Shown: positions 24,384 through 32,217 of the stretch, one piece after another | Position numbering within the stretch: position 1 is the stretch's first letter | Layout: every line of letters starts with the position of its first letter | Source of the DNA: an uncultured Odoribacter sp. | Lineage (GTDB): Bacteria; Bacteroidota; Bacteroidia; Bacteroidales; Marinifilaceae | Assembly: GCA_910578985.1 (NCBI GenBank) | Contig: CAJTSF010000014.1 | Coordinates: 1 to 52,261, forward strand | Length of the DNA stretch: 52,261 nucleotides | Reading direction: 5' to 3' | Notes under the pieces: model-generated | What the model was told of the DNA's origin: nothing | The model's input: the letters and a program-made list of their open reading frames with translations, nothing else | Databases searched by the model: none | Program-made: the position numbers and the translations under genes

Positions 24384-25703
24384 ATGAAATTTTTTGACCG
24401 AACAGAAGAAATCACCTCCCTGCAGGAGATTTGCGAGATGGCAAAAGACAACGCCCAGTTTACAGTCGTGACAGGCCGACGCCGTATCGGTAAAACCTCG
24501 CTCGTGTGGAAAGCATATGAGGACAAGACTATCCTCTATTTCTTTGTTGCCCGAAAAGCCGAAGGGGATTTGTGCGAGGATTATCGGCTGGAAATAGAGA
24601 ACAAACTGAACATTCCGACAATGGGACGCGCGGAACGCTTCGCTGATGTATTCGAGTTCCTGATGAAACTTTCAATCGAACATCCCATCACACTTTTTAT
24701 CGACGAATTCCAAGAGTTTTTCCGCGTGAATAAATCGGTGTATAGCGATATGCAGCGCATCTGGGACCTATATAGTCCGAAAGCCCGTATCAACCTGATT
24801 GTCTGCGGTTCAATCTACTCTATGATGACGAAGATATTCAAGGATAAGAAAGAGCCGTTGTACAACCGGCAGACTCGCTTCATGACTGTACGCCCGTTCA
24901 CTCCGATGGTATTAAAGGAAATCCTGTCAGAATATCATCCCGGTTATACGGCGGAAGACCTGTTAGCCCTCTATTCCTTTACTGGCGGCGTAGCGAAGTA
25001 TGTGCAGCTACTCATGGACGCCGGAGCAACAACCAAGGAGAAGATGCTCAACCACATCGTAAAAGCCGATTCTATCTTTCTGGGTGAGGGCAAAGCCATT
25101 CTTATCGAGGAGTTCGGCAAGGATTACGGGATTTATTTCTCCATCCTGTCAGCCATTGCACGAGGGAAGACTTCCCGTTCGGAAATCGAGCATGTGGTAG
25201 GCAGGCAGATTGGCGGCTACCTGACCAAATTGGAAAACGAGTACGAGGTTATTTCCAAGAAGCAGCCCCTCTTCGAGAAGAGTTCCGCTAAAAATGTGCG
25301 CTATATGATAGAGGACAATTTCTTCACATTCTGGTTCCGCTTCATCTACAAGTACAACTATATGTTGGAAATAGAGAATTACGGAAGTGTAAAGACAATC
25401 ATCAACCGGGACTACGAAACCTTTAGCGGGCTGATGCTCGAACGCTGGTTCAAGCGTGTGCTGATCGGACAGCAAACCTACACGCGCATTGGCAGTTGGT
25501 GGGATCGCAAGGGAGAAAACGAGATAGATATTGTTGCCGAAAACGAACTGGATGAAGTAGCAACGTTCTTCGAAGTGAAGCGCAAGGCAGAACATATTAA
25601 CATGGCTATACTGGAAGCAAAAACCACCGCTTTTCTGCGCACCACCGGAGAGCTCAAGGAATACAATATTTCCTATAAAGGATTATCAATGAGCGACATG
25701 TAA
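24384..25703 (+). CDS. Archaeal-type AAA ATPase with C-terminal DUF234 nuclease-like domain
   Basis: The 439-residue protein begins with an ATPase domain of the STAND/archaeal ATPase type: P-loop GRRRIGKTS (31-39), Walker B LFIDEFQE (about 103-110) and VCGSIYSMM as sensor. A winged-helix segment follows (SEIEHVVGRQIGGYLTKLE). The last 120 residues resemble DUF234, with NEIDIV (about 388) and FFEVKRK, spaced like a PD-(D/E)xK nuclease active site. Such proteins are common in anaerobes and human-gut Bacteroidales, often in variable regions; their role is not established. The gene looks less GC-rich than the helicase gene beside it and is flanked by an inverted-repeat element, suggesting transfer. 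Confidence 0.88.
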   Translation: MKFFDRTEEITSLQEICEMAKDNAQFTVVTGRRRIGKTSLVWKAYEDKTILYFFVARKAEGDLCEDYRLEIENKLNIPTMGRAERFADVFEFLMKLSIEHPITLFIDEFQEFFRVNKSVYSDMQRIWDLYSPKARINLIVCGSIYSMMTKIFKDKKEPLYNRQTRFMTVRPFTPMVLKEILSEYHPGYTAEDLLALYSFTGGVAKYVQLLMDAGATTKEKMLNHIVKADSIFLGEGKAILIEEFGKDYGIYFSILSAIARGKTSRSEIEHVVGRQIGGYLTKLENEYEVISKKQPLFEKSSAKNVRYMIEDNFFTFWFRFIYKYNYMLEIENYGSVKTIINRDYETFSGLMLERWFKRVLIGQQTYTRIGSWWDRKGENEIDIVAENELDEVATFFEVKRKAEHINMAILEAKTTAFLRTTGELKEYNISYKGLSMSDM

Positions 25704-25727
25704 TGTTCCAATAAACACCGCCTCTCC

Positions 25728-27641
25728 ATGGACACCGGACAGACAAAACTCCCGGCACCGCGCAACGCCCAGACAGACCTCCGGGAGCAAGAAGCCCTGC
25801 TGCGCAAGGAGTACGAATACGAAAAGGGGCTCTACGAACAAAGCACCCGCTCGGCAGACATCCACCGCCGCATCCGGCAGGGGGTCTGCTGGTATCCCGT
25901 ACACATCGGCGACCACCGTTACAACTCCCTCAACCAACTGACCGTGGAGGTGCAACGCCTCGAAGAGGACGACACGGAACACTCCTTCGAATACGGGCGC
26001 CCTGTCCGCTTTTTCCGCCCGGCGGAGGACGGAACACTGCGCTACTTTAACTTCCCCGCCACCATCAGCTACGTGCAGGAGGGGAGGATGGTGGTGACCG
26101 TGCCCGGCACACAGGCGCTGGCAGCCGTCAGCACTGCCGCCGACCTCGGCATACAGCTCTATTTCGACGACACCTCCTACAAGACCATGTTCGCCGCCCT
26201 GCGTGAAACCGCCACCGCCCGGGACAACCGCCTCGCCTACCTCCGCGACGTGCTGCTTGGTACGCTGCCCGCCACGTCACGGACGTTGCCTGCGGTGCGC
26301 TTCCCGTGGCTCAACGCTTCGCAGGAGGAGGCGGTCAACCGCGTGCTCGCCGCCCGCGAGATTGCCGTTGTCCACGGACCTCCCGGCACGGGAAAGACCA
26401 CCACCCTTGTGGAAGCCGTCTTCGAGACGCTCCACCGCGAGAACCAGGTGCTGGTCTGCGCCCAAAGCAACACGGCAGTGGACTGGATAGCAGAAAAACT
26501 GGTCGACCGCGGCATCCGCGTCCTGCGCATCGGCAACCCGACCCGCGTGAACGACAAGATGCTGGAGTTTACCTACGAGCGGCGTTTCGAGGCACACCCC
26601 GACTACCCCGAACTTTGGAACCTCCGCAAAGTCGTCCGCGAAGCCCTCTCCCGCCTACGAAAAGGCAACCGCAACGACCGCGAACGCCTCCATAACCACC
26701 TCTCCAAACTGCGCGCCCGCGCCACCGAACTGGAAATACGCATCGACGCCGCCCTGTTCGACGAAGCGCGGGTAATTGCTTGCACCCTCGTCGGCTCCGC
26801 CAACCGCATCCTGGAACGCAAACGCTTCTCCTCCCTCTTCATCGACGAAGCTGCCCAAGCCATTGAAGCCGCCTGCTGGATTGCCATCACCAAGTCCGAC
26901 CGCGTGATTCTCGCCGGCGACCACTGCCAGCTGCCACCCACCGTCAAATGCCCGGAAGCCCTCCACGAAGGACTGGGCAAAACCCTCTTGGAAAAAATCG
27001 TGCACTCCTACCCCGACAGCGTATCGCTCCTGCGCATCCAATACCGCATGCACGAAGACATCATGCGCTTCCCCTCCCGGTGGTTCTACCACAACGCGCT
27101 CATCGCGGCGCCAGAGGTGAAGCACCGCGGCATTCTCGACTACGACACCGCCATCACCTGGATAGACACCTCCGAGAGGGAATGCGAAGAGAAAACCGTA
27201 GGCGAAGGCACCGGACGCCTCAACACGGGCGAGGCAGAACTGCTTCTGCACCAACTCCGACTCTACATGGAACGCATCGGGCACGACCGCCTCCTCGACG
27301 AACGCATCGACTTCGGCGTCATCTCCCCCTACCGCGCCCAGGTACAGTACCTCCGCCACCTCATCAGGCGCACCCCTTTCTTCCGTCCCTTCCGCCACCT
27401 CATCACCGTCCACACCGTGGACGGCTTCCAAGGACAGGAGCGCGACGTCATCTTCATCAGCCTCGTCCGCGCCAACGCCGACGGACAAATCGGCTTCCTC
27501 CGCGACCTGCGCCGCATGAACGTCGCCATCACCCGCGCCCGCATGAAACTCGTCATCCTCGGCGACACCGCCACCCTCACCCGCCATCCTTTCTACCAAG
27601 CCCTACATGAATACATCCTCTCTCATGCCTCCACCCCCTAA
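25728..27641 (+). CDS. UPF1/IGHMBP2-like superfamily 1 DNA/RNA helicase
   Basis: The 637-residue protein is an SF1B helicase. The N-terminal 1B-type beta-barrel region (about 35-160) precedes the motor: motif Ia region with Walker A GPPGTGKTTT (about 217), CAQSNTAVDW, motif II FIDEAAQAIEAA (about 371), motif III LAGDHCQLPPTVK, motif IV LRIQYRMHEDIMRFPS, motif V TVDGFQGQERDVIFISLVR and motif VI NVAITRARMKLVILGD. No extra nuclease domain follows. Relatives unwind DNA or RNA 5' to 3'; the cellular role in Bacteroidales is not known. Its last codon overlaps the stop codon of the convergent response regulator by 4 bp. Confidence 0.92.
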   Translation: MDTGQTKLPAPRNAQTDLREQEALLRKEYEYEKGLYEQSTRSADIHRRIRQGVCWYPVHIGDHRYNSLNQLTVEVQRLEEDDTEHSFEYGRPVRFFRPAEDGTLRYFNFPATISYVQEGRMVVTVPGTQALAAVSTAADLGIQLYFDDTSYKTMFAALRETATARDNRLAYLRDVLLGTLPATSRTLPAVRFPWLNASQEEAVNRVLAAREIAVVHGPPGTGKTTTLVEAVFETLHRENQVLVCAQSNTAVDWIAEKLVDRGIRVLRIGNPTRVNDKMLEFTYERRFEAHPDYPELWNLRKVVREALSRLRKGNRNDRERLHNHLSKLRARATELEIRIDAALFDEARVIACTLVGSANRILERKRFSSLFIDEAAQAIEAACWIAITKSDRVILAGDHCQLPPTVKCPEALHEGLGKTLLEKIVHSYPDSVSLLRIQYRMHEDIMRFPSRWFYHNALIAAPEVKHRGILDYDTAITWIDTSERECEEKTVGEGTGRLNTGEAELLLHQLRLYMERIGHDRLLDERIDFGVISPYRAQVQYLRHLIRRTPFFRPFRHLITVHTVDGFQGQERDVIFISLVRANADGQIGFLRDLRRMNVAITRARMKLVILGDTATLTRHPFYQALHEYILSHASTP

Positions 27642-28390
27642 CTATCCATCCACTGCCGCAACGCCTGCGAACGGTCGCGGCTCACTACCACTAGCTCCGA
27701 TGGAGCGGCTTTCAATCTGATTTTCAATTTGCGGTCCAGGGAAGTCTTGATATCCGCAATGGAATCGACCGCCACGATATACTGCCGGTTCGCCCGGAAA
27801 AACACCGCAGGATCCAGCTGCTTCTCCAGCTCATCCAGCGACAAGTCCACCGGTGCGAACGAACCGTCCTTCAGCACCACCAACGTGCATCCTTTCTCCG
27901 TCTTGATATGGCTCACCTCCGACACCATCACTGCATGGAAACCGTCTTTCTCGTTGATGACGAAACGCTGGCGGAAACGCGTCCCGTGGTTCCGCATGGC
28001 ATCCCACAACAACTTGTCGGACGGGCGGCTGTAAATCTGGTGCGCCTTCACCTTATGCAACACCGCGTAAAGCTCCGAACCGATAACCGGTTTCAGCAGA
28101 TAGTCCACCGCGTTATACTTGAACGCCCGCAACGCATACATGTCGAAAGCCGTAATAAACACCACCGGCGCCTCCACGTCCACCTCCGAAAAAGCGTCGA
28201 ACACCACCCCGTCCAGCAACCGGATGTCGGAAAGAATCACATCCAGTGCGGGACGATTCCGCAAAAACTCCACCACCTCCCCCTTCATCTCCAGGTGGCC
28301 CACAATCTCAATCTCAAAAGGCGCCGCCTCCAGCACCTGCTGCAACTGCGCATAACTCAACGGCTCGTCTTCAATAATCAATACTCTCAT
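27638..28390 (-). CDS. LytTR-type response regulator
   Basis: The 250-residue protein has an N-terminal receiver (about 1-120; acidic IIEDEP, phospho-acceptor Asp55 in LSDIRLLDG, FITAF and YLLKPV with the conserved Lys) and a C-terminal LytTR DNA-binding domain (about 145-248: SEVSHIKTEKGCTLVVLKDG, FFRANRQYIVAVDSI). It should be phosphorylated by the kinase encoded just upstream, with which it overlaps by 4 bp (ATGA), and then bind direct repeats before its targets. The target genes are not evident. Its 3' end overlaps the helicase gene. Confidence 0.95.
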   Translation of the reverse strand: MRVLIIEDEPLSYAQLQQVLEAAPFEIEIVGHLEMKGEVVEFLRNRPALDVILSDIRLLDGVVFDAFSEVDVEAPVVFITAFDMYALRAFKYNAVDYLLKPVIGSELYAVLHKVKAHQIYSRPSDKLLWDAMRNHGTRFRQRFVINEKDGFHAVMVSEVSHIKTEKGCTLVVLKDGSFAPVDLSLDELEKQLDPAVFFRANRQYIVAVDSIADIKTSLDRKLKIRLKAAPSELVVVSRDRSQALRQWMDS

Positions 28391-29457
28391 GGCTCATATT
28401 TCAATCGGGGTAAATATACGGCATAACACTTATCCATTTTCCGAACCCTCACCGGCACATCCGAAATAATGGCATAACGGGTATGCAGATTCCGGTCGCC
28501 CATTTTCGTGGACTCCCACACGGAATCGATGGGTCGCCACTCATTCCGGACAATCAGGCATTCATCGTCAAACAAAATCTCAATCCGCAAAGGGGCAAGT
28601 CGGTCCAGTTTATTGTGCTTGATGCAATTCTCGAACAACACCGTCAGCGCGCCGGGCGACACCCCGAAATCCTGCTCCCTCAACCCCGGGGCAATCTCCA
28701 CCGCAACGCATCCCGGAAAACGGATACTCATCAACTTCAGATAAGCCTCGAACTGCAGCAGCTCCTCTCGGATGGAAATCACCGGATTGTCGATGTTCAG
28801 CAACGTGCCGCGGTACACCTGAATCAACGTCAGCAAAAAATCATTCGCCCGCCGCGTATCCGTCCCGATCAATCCGGAAAGCGCCCCTAAGTTATTGAAC
28901 ACAAAATGCGGTTCAATCTGCGCCTGAAGCGATTTCAACGCCATCTTCTTGTATTCCAGATGCTCGTTCACAAACCGGTTGCTGTAATACGAAATCAGAT
29001 ACAACGCCGTCGCCAGCGCACAAACGACCCCCAACAGATACACATCCAGCATCCGCCCGTGCCAACAGCACTCGATGCCATACTGCCCGTACAAACGCTG
29101 GAGCAAAAACGCCAGCCCCCAGGCACAAACGAAATTGAATGCCAACAACCCGAGATTAACCCCCAGAATCTTCGTCTTGGCGCTAAAGCGGGTCTTATGC
29201 CTCAACCAAAAAATCATCCGATGCACAAACACCAGCGACACCAGGATAAAGAAAAAACACACCAGCGCATCTATCCCCAAAAACATCCAATTATCCTTAA
29301 AAAAAGGCTCCGCCTCGCATCCTCCCACCACAAACCAAAACAACTCATAAAGCACGAACACCATCGCGCTCAACACCAGCCAGTTCATCAACATCACCAA
29401 CACCCTCCTCCACCATCTCTTCCCAGTCATCCTATATTTCGATTCTTCCTCGTACAT
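28387..29457 (-). CDS. LytS/YehU-like sensor histidine kinase
   Basis: The 356-residue protein has four predicted membrane segments in its first 160 residues and no large extracytoplasmic sensor domain. The His_kinase box follows (SLQAQIEPHFVFNNLGALSG, His at about 182), then an ATPase domain with the N-box LTVLFENCIKHNKL and a short C-terminus. It pairs with the overlapping LytTR regulator. The signal is unknown; related pairs sense membrane state or small metabolites. A -7 element (29462-29469) ends only 4 nt before this ATG, so Met10 (29430) may be the true start or the mRNA may be leaderless. Confidence 0.93.
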   Translation of the reverse strand: MYEEESKYRMTGKRWWRRVLVMLMNWLVLSAMVFVLYELFWFVVGGCEAEPFFKDNWMFLGIDALVCFFFILVSLVFVHRMIFWLRHKTRFSAKTKILGVNLGLLAFNFVCAWGLAFLLQRLYGQYGIECCWHGRMLDVYLLGVVCALATALYLISYYSNRFVNEHLEYKKMALKSLQAQIEPHFVFNNLGALSGLIGTDTRRANDFLLTLIQVYRGTLLNIDNPVISIREELLQFEAYLKLMSIRFPGCVAVEIAPGLREQDFGVSPGALTVLFENCIKHNKLDRLAPLRIEILFDDECLIVRNEWRPIDSVWESTKMGDRNLHTRYAIISDVPVRVRKMDKCYAVYLPRLKYEP

Positions 29458-29461
29458 ACCG

Positions 29462-29469
29462 CAAAAATA
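29462..29469 (-). promoter_or_regulatory. -7 element at the start of the kinase gene
   Basis: TATTTTTG matches TAnnTTTG. Transcription would start at about 29455-29457, on or next to the annotated ATG. No good -33 TTTG is seen. Confidence 0.35.
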
Positions 29470-29513
29470 TGAAATTCTTACTGTATAACTTTCATTTTAA
29501 TTCCTATTATTTT

Positions 29514-29862
29514 CTATTTCAAGCGAATATATCTAGTATTCACCCACCCATTCCCGGAAACTTCATCTTTCAAATGTCCATTTACATACACCTCCACCGT
29601 AATCAAAGCATCAGAATCTTTGCATATGCTCCCACGCTTATAGATTCCTTCTTTGTAACAAAACTATTCTCCCAATGTCCTTTTATCGTCACATACGTCT
29701 TCCCGAGAGTTGAACCATATACATTAATGGGAACGTCCGGAGTATTGCTACCACCATAACCCTCATCACTTCATTCTCTATATCCTCGTATGGAACCTTG
29801 TGGCAAGAAAATAAACACAAGGGATATAAGATAAAAATAATATTGGTTTCTTATTGCATTTT
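29514..29862 (-). pseudogene. Decayed tandem copy of the small lipoprotein gene
   Basis: This stretch aligns along its whole length with the intact lipoprotein gene at 29917-30255. Shared stretches include CLFSCHK, PYEDIEN, FVTK and DSDALITVEVYVNGHLKD. It is broken by a stop at codon 3 after the only ATG in place (ATG CAA TAA), by a frameshift after PYEDIENEVMRVMVV and by another before DSDALITV. The C-terminal stop (TAG, 29514-29516) is kept. It is a duplicate that has lost function. Confidence 0.85.
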
Positions 29863-29908
29863 TAAATTATGAGACCGACTCAAAGTAAATTTGATGTCGG
29901 TCTCATAA
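29858..29908 (-). terminator. Strong stem-loop after the small lipoprotein gene
   Basis: TTATGAGACCGAC (29867-29879) and GTCGGTCTCATAA (29896-29908) form a perfect 13-bp stem, extended by TCAAA/TTTGA with one bulged base. On the minus strand TTTAAAAATG follows, so the T-tract is moderate. It separates the intact copy from the decayed copy. Confidence 0.72.
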
Positions 29909-29916
29909 AATCATTC

Positions 29917-30255
29917 TTACTTCAATTGAATCACTTTTGTCTTCACAAAACCATTCTTAGAAACTTTATCTTTCAAATGCCCATTCACATACACCTCCAC
30001 CGTAATCAAAGCATCAGAATCTTCGCATGTGGCTTCCACTCCTATATATTCATCCTTTGTAACAAACTGTTGTTCCCAACCTCCTTTTACTGTCACTTGG
30101 TATCCTGAAGTAAATATATGAACTGGAGCTTTCGGAATATTACACTCCACAACAACCCTTATTTTATTCTCAATATCCTCGTATGGTTCCTTGTGACAAG
30201 AAAACAAACATAGGACAAATAAAACGGGACACGTAATAAATTTGATAATTTTCAT
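29917..30255 (-). CDS. Small lipoprotein of unknown function
   Basis: The 112-residue protein has a lipoprotein signal (CLFSCHKEPYEDIENK, Cys at about 20) and a single beta-rich domain of about 85 residues (IRVVVECNIP, YQVTVKGGWEQQFVTK, ALITVEVYVNGHLKD). No family was recognised. The base composition is AT-rich compared with housekeeping genes here. It starts 18 bp after a small frameshifted ORF with which it may form an operon, ends at a strong stem-loop, and has a decayed duplicate next to it. The tandem copy and AT-rich setting suggest a recently acquired, variable locus. Confidence 0.72.
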   Translation of the reverse strand: MKIIKFITCPVLFVLCLFSCHKEPYEDIENKIRVVVECNIPKAPVHIFTSGYQVTVKGGWEQQFVTKDEYIGVEATCEDSDALITVEVYVNGHLKDKVSKNGFVKTKVIQLK

Positions 30256-30273
30256 TTCAATTTCACGTTCAAA

Positions 30274-30494
30274 TTATTTTACTGCAATTCCGAATCTTAA
30301 AAACCCAGTATTATATTCATACATCAAATAATCATTCCCACTTTTTGAGTCTATAATCGGGTCATAAAAATATATTTTTTTAGTACTTTAAAGCTATATT
30401 GCCCTTTAGTCCACATCGCATCTATCAATTCTTGTTCTGTAAAATCTTTTTTCTTACGAGAAACCGGCGCCAAAGTCTCCTCCCCTATTTCCAT
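30274..30494 (-). CDS. Small ORF split at an A7 tract (frameshifted gene or -1 slippage)
   Basis: From the ATG at 30494 the zero frame reads MEIGEETLAPVSRKKK, then FTEQELIDAMWTKGQ, and stops at 30351 shortly after an A7 run (plus-strand T 30375-30381). Reading one base back at that run continues in the -1 frame with IYFYDPIIDSKSGNDY and ends at 30274, in all about 73 residues. The run sits as A AAA AAA in the zero frame, the register of a classic slippery heptamer. A single lost A would explain it equally well. The protein was not recognised. It lies 18 bp before the small lipoprotein gene. Confidence 0.5.
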
Positions 30495-30505
30495 ATCAAG
30501 CACTA

Positions 30506-30536
30506 CAAACTTACAAATTAACCACATATATGTCAA
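30506..30536 (-). promoter_or_regulatory. Candidate promoter of the small ORF and lipoprotein
   Basis: TAAGTTTG (30506-30513) matches TAnnTTTG; TTG (30534-30536) lies 20 bp upstream. The start codon at 30494 is only about 11 nt from the -7 element, so the leader would be very short. Confidence 0.4.
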
Positions 30537-30556
30537 TAGAAAATAGCAGAAAAACG

Positions 30557-30640
30557 TTGAAACGGACAAATTGGCACTTGAAACAGCCAAAATCGACTTT
30601 GAACCGTCAAAATCACATCCGAAACATCTGAAAACGTTTC
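30557..30640. repeat. Four degenerate units of about 21 bp
   Basis: TTGAAAC or a close variant starts at 30557, 30578, 30599 and 30619, that is every 20-21 bp, each followed by a C/A-rich stretch (GGACAAATTGGCAC, AGCCAAAATCGAC, CGTCAAAATCACAT). The units differ at many positions. There is no convincing gene here. The period is two helical turns, as for sites bound on one DNA face. Confidence 0.5.
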
Positions 30641-30752
30641 CAAAAACCACCGTTTTCTTCCTCAAAATCCACCCCAAAACGCGTAAAAACGCACAAAACC
30701 GTCCAAGTGCAAAAACTGGAGTATTTCGATGTCCTGGCTCATATCAATATTC

Positions 30753-30807
30753 TATCGGCTCAAATCAGACAGGCAAATGCCAATTTCAGCCCTTTTTTGA
30801 GCCGATA
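30753..30807. repeat. 12-bp perfect inverted repeat past the MATE gene
   Basis: TATCGGCTCAAA (30753-30764) and TTTGAGCCGATA (30796-30807) are perfect inverted copies 31 nt apart; the loop itself holds GGCAAATGCC. No T-tract follows on the minus strand, so it is a poor terminator. It may be a processing signal or the trace of a mobile element. Confidence 0.55.
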
Positions 30808-30844
30808 TAGCCCTGTCATTAAGTATCGAATACATGACCTCTTT

Positions 30845-32197
30845 TTACCGCACCCTCCGCTGAATCACTGCGTAGGCGATCCAGACGGCAATGCCGGTGA
30901 CAACCCAGGAAAGGGGATACACATAGAGCAGCCCATCGAAGGTGCCGAGGCGGGGAGCCACGGTATAAATCCATACCAGGCGGAGGACGCAGGTGCCGAA
31001 AATGGTGAAGACGGTGGGGGTCATGGAATAGCCGTAGCCACGCAGGGCGGCGCCGCTGATTTCGTAGGAGCTGGCAAGGAACTGGAAGAGCAGCACGCAT
31101 TGCAGGCGGAGGGCGGCGTAGTGGAAGACGTCCGGATTGGAGGTGAAGATGCCGATAAATATGCCTTTCTGCCAAACAATCAACCCGTTAAGCAAGCCAC
31201 ACCCGAGAAAACTCAAGAACATACACTGGCGAAACGCTTTCTTGCATCGGTCGATTTGTCCCGCGCCGTAATTCTGGCTGACGAAAGCCACCGCCGCCTG
31301 GGCAAAGGCGCTGATGACAAAGAAGCAGTAGTATTCATAGTTGAGCGCCGCCGCGGAGCCCGCCACGGCATCGGAGCCGAAACCGTTGATGGAGGACTGC
31401 ACGAAGATGTTGGCAAAGGAGAAGACCATCCCCTGCACGCCTGCCGGCACCCCGATGCGCAGCATGTGGCGGAATTCATTCCGCTCTACGGTGATTTTCT
31501 TCCACTCCAGGCGGAAAGGCTCCTTTTCGCGAAGCAGGAGGAAGACGATAATGGAGGCGCTGACAATATTGGATGCCACGGTGGCTATCGCCACGCCGGC
31601 AACGCTCATCTCGAAGCCAATCACAAGCACGAGGTTCAATCCGGTGTTGATGATGCCCGCCGCAATCAAGCTATAGAAAGGACGTTTCGTATCGCCCATG
31701 CTCCGGAGAATGGCAGCTCCGAAATTATAAATCATCATGAAGGGCATGCCGAGGAAATAGATGCGGAGATAGAGCGTGGCAAGGTCGATGACATCGTGGG
31801 GCGTATTCATCAACTCCAGGATGGGGCGCGCCAGTGAAACGCCCAACACCAGCAGGAGCAATCCGCTCCAGAGGGCAATGAAGGAGACGGTGCGGACGGC
31901 TTTACGGATGCCCTGCTCGTTGCGTTGCCCGATGTAGTTGGAGATGACGACATTGGCGCCCACGGAAATACCGAGAAAGAGGTTTACCATGATACTGATA
32001 ATCATCCCGTTGCTCCCGACCGCCGCCAATGCCTGGCTGCTGGCGAAGCGACCGACAACCGCCACGTCGATGGAGTTGAACGATTGCTGCAATATGCCGC
32101 TCGCCATCAAGGGAAGGGCGAACATGAGAATCTTGCGGAACAAACCGCCGTTCAGCATATCGATGCGTATGGGGGAATCGGCTCGGGAGGATTTCAT
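30845..32197 (-). CDS. MATE-family multidrug/cation exporter
   Basis: The 450-residue inner-membrane protein has about 12 hydrophobic segments and the two MATE repeats: GGLFRKILMFALPLMASGILQ at the N-terminus, NGMIISIMVNLFLGISVGANVVIS, and the second repeat with MLRIGVPAGVQGMVFSFANI. It would export cationic drugs or metabolites in exchange for Na+ or H+; the substrate is unknown. It starts 20 bp after dinB stops and may be the last gene of the glucosaminidase-DUF4199-GT2-dinB-MATE string. Confidence 0.93.
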   Translation of the reverse strand: MKSSRADSPIRIDMLNGGLFRKILMFALPLMASGILQQSFNSIDVAVVGRFASSQALAAVGSNGMIISIMVNLFLGISVGANVVISNYIGQRNEQGIRKAVRTVSFIALWSGLLLLVLGVSLARPILELMNTPHDVIDLATLYLRIYFLGMPFMMIYNFGAAILRSMGDTKRPFYSLIAAGIINTGLNLVLVIGFEMSVAGVAIATVASNIVSASIIVFLLLREKEPFRLEWKKITVERNEFRHMLRIGVPAGVQGMVFSFANIFVQSSINGFGSDAVAGSAAALNYEYYCFFVISAFAQAAVAFVSQNYGAGQIDRCKKAFRQCMFLSFLGCGLLNGLIVWQKGIFIGIFTSNPDVFHYAALRLQCVLLFQFLASSYEISGAALRGYGYSMTPTVFTIFGTCVLRLVWIYTVAPRLGTFDGLLYVYPLSWVVTGIAVWIAYAVIQRRVR

Positions 32198-32217
32198 GGC
32201 GTGCTATGGGTTCAGGA

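Noticed and set aside
26655..27599. A 314-codon minus-strand frame inside the helicase gene
   Set aside because: The Val/Glu/Gly-rich composition is that of an antisense shadow; the helicase motifs on the plus strand are complete.
30557..30640. The 21-bp repeats as a CRISPR array
   Set aside because: The units are too short and too divergent, there are no unique spacers of constant length, and no cas genes are present.
30753..30807. The 12-bp inverted repeat as the terminator of the MATE gene
   Set aside because: The loop is 31 nt and no T-tract follows on the minus strand; kept as an unexplained inverted repeat.
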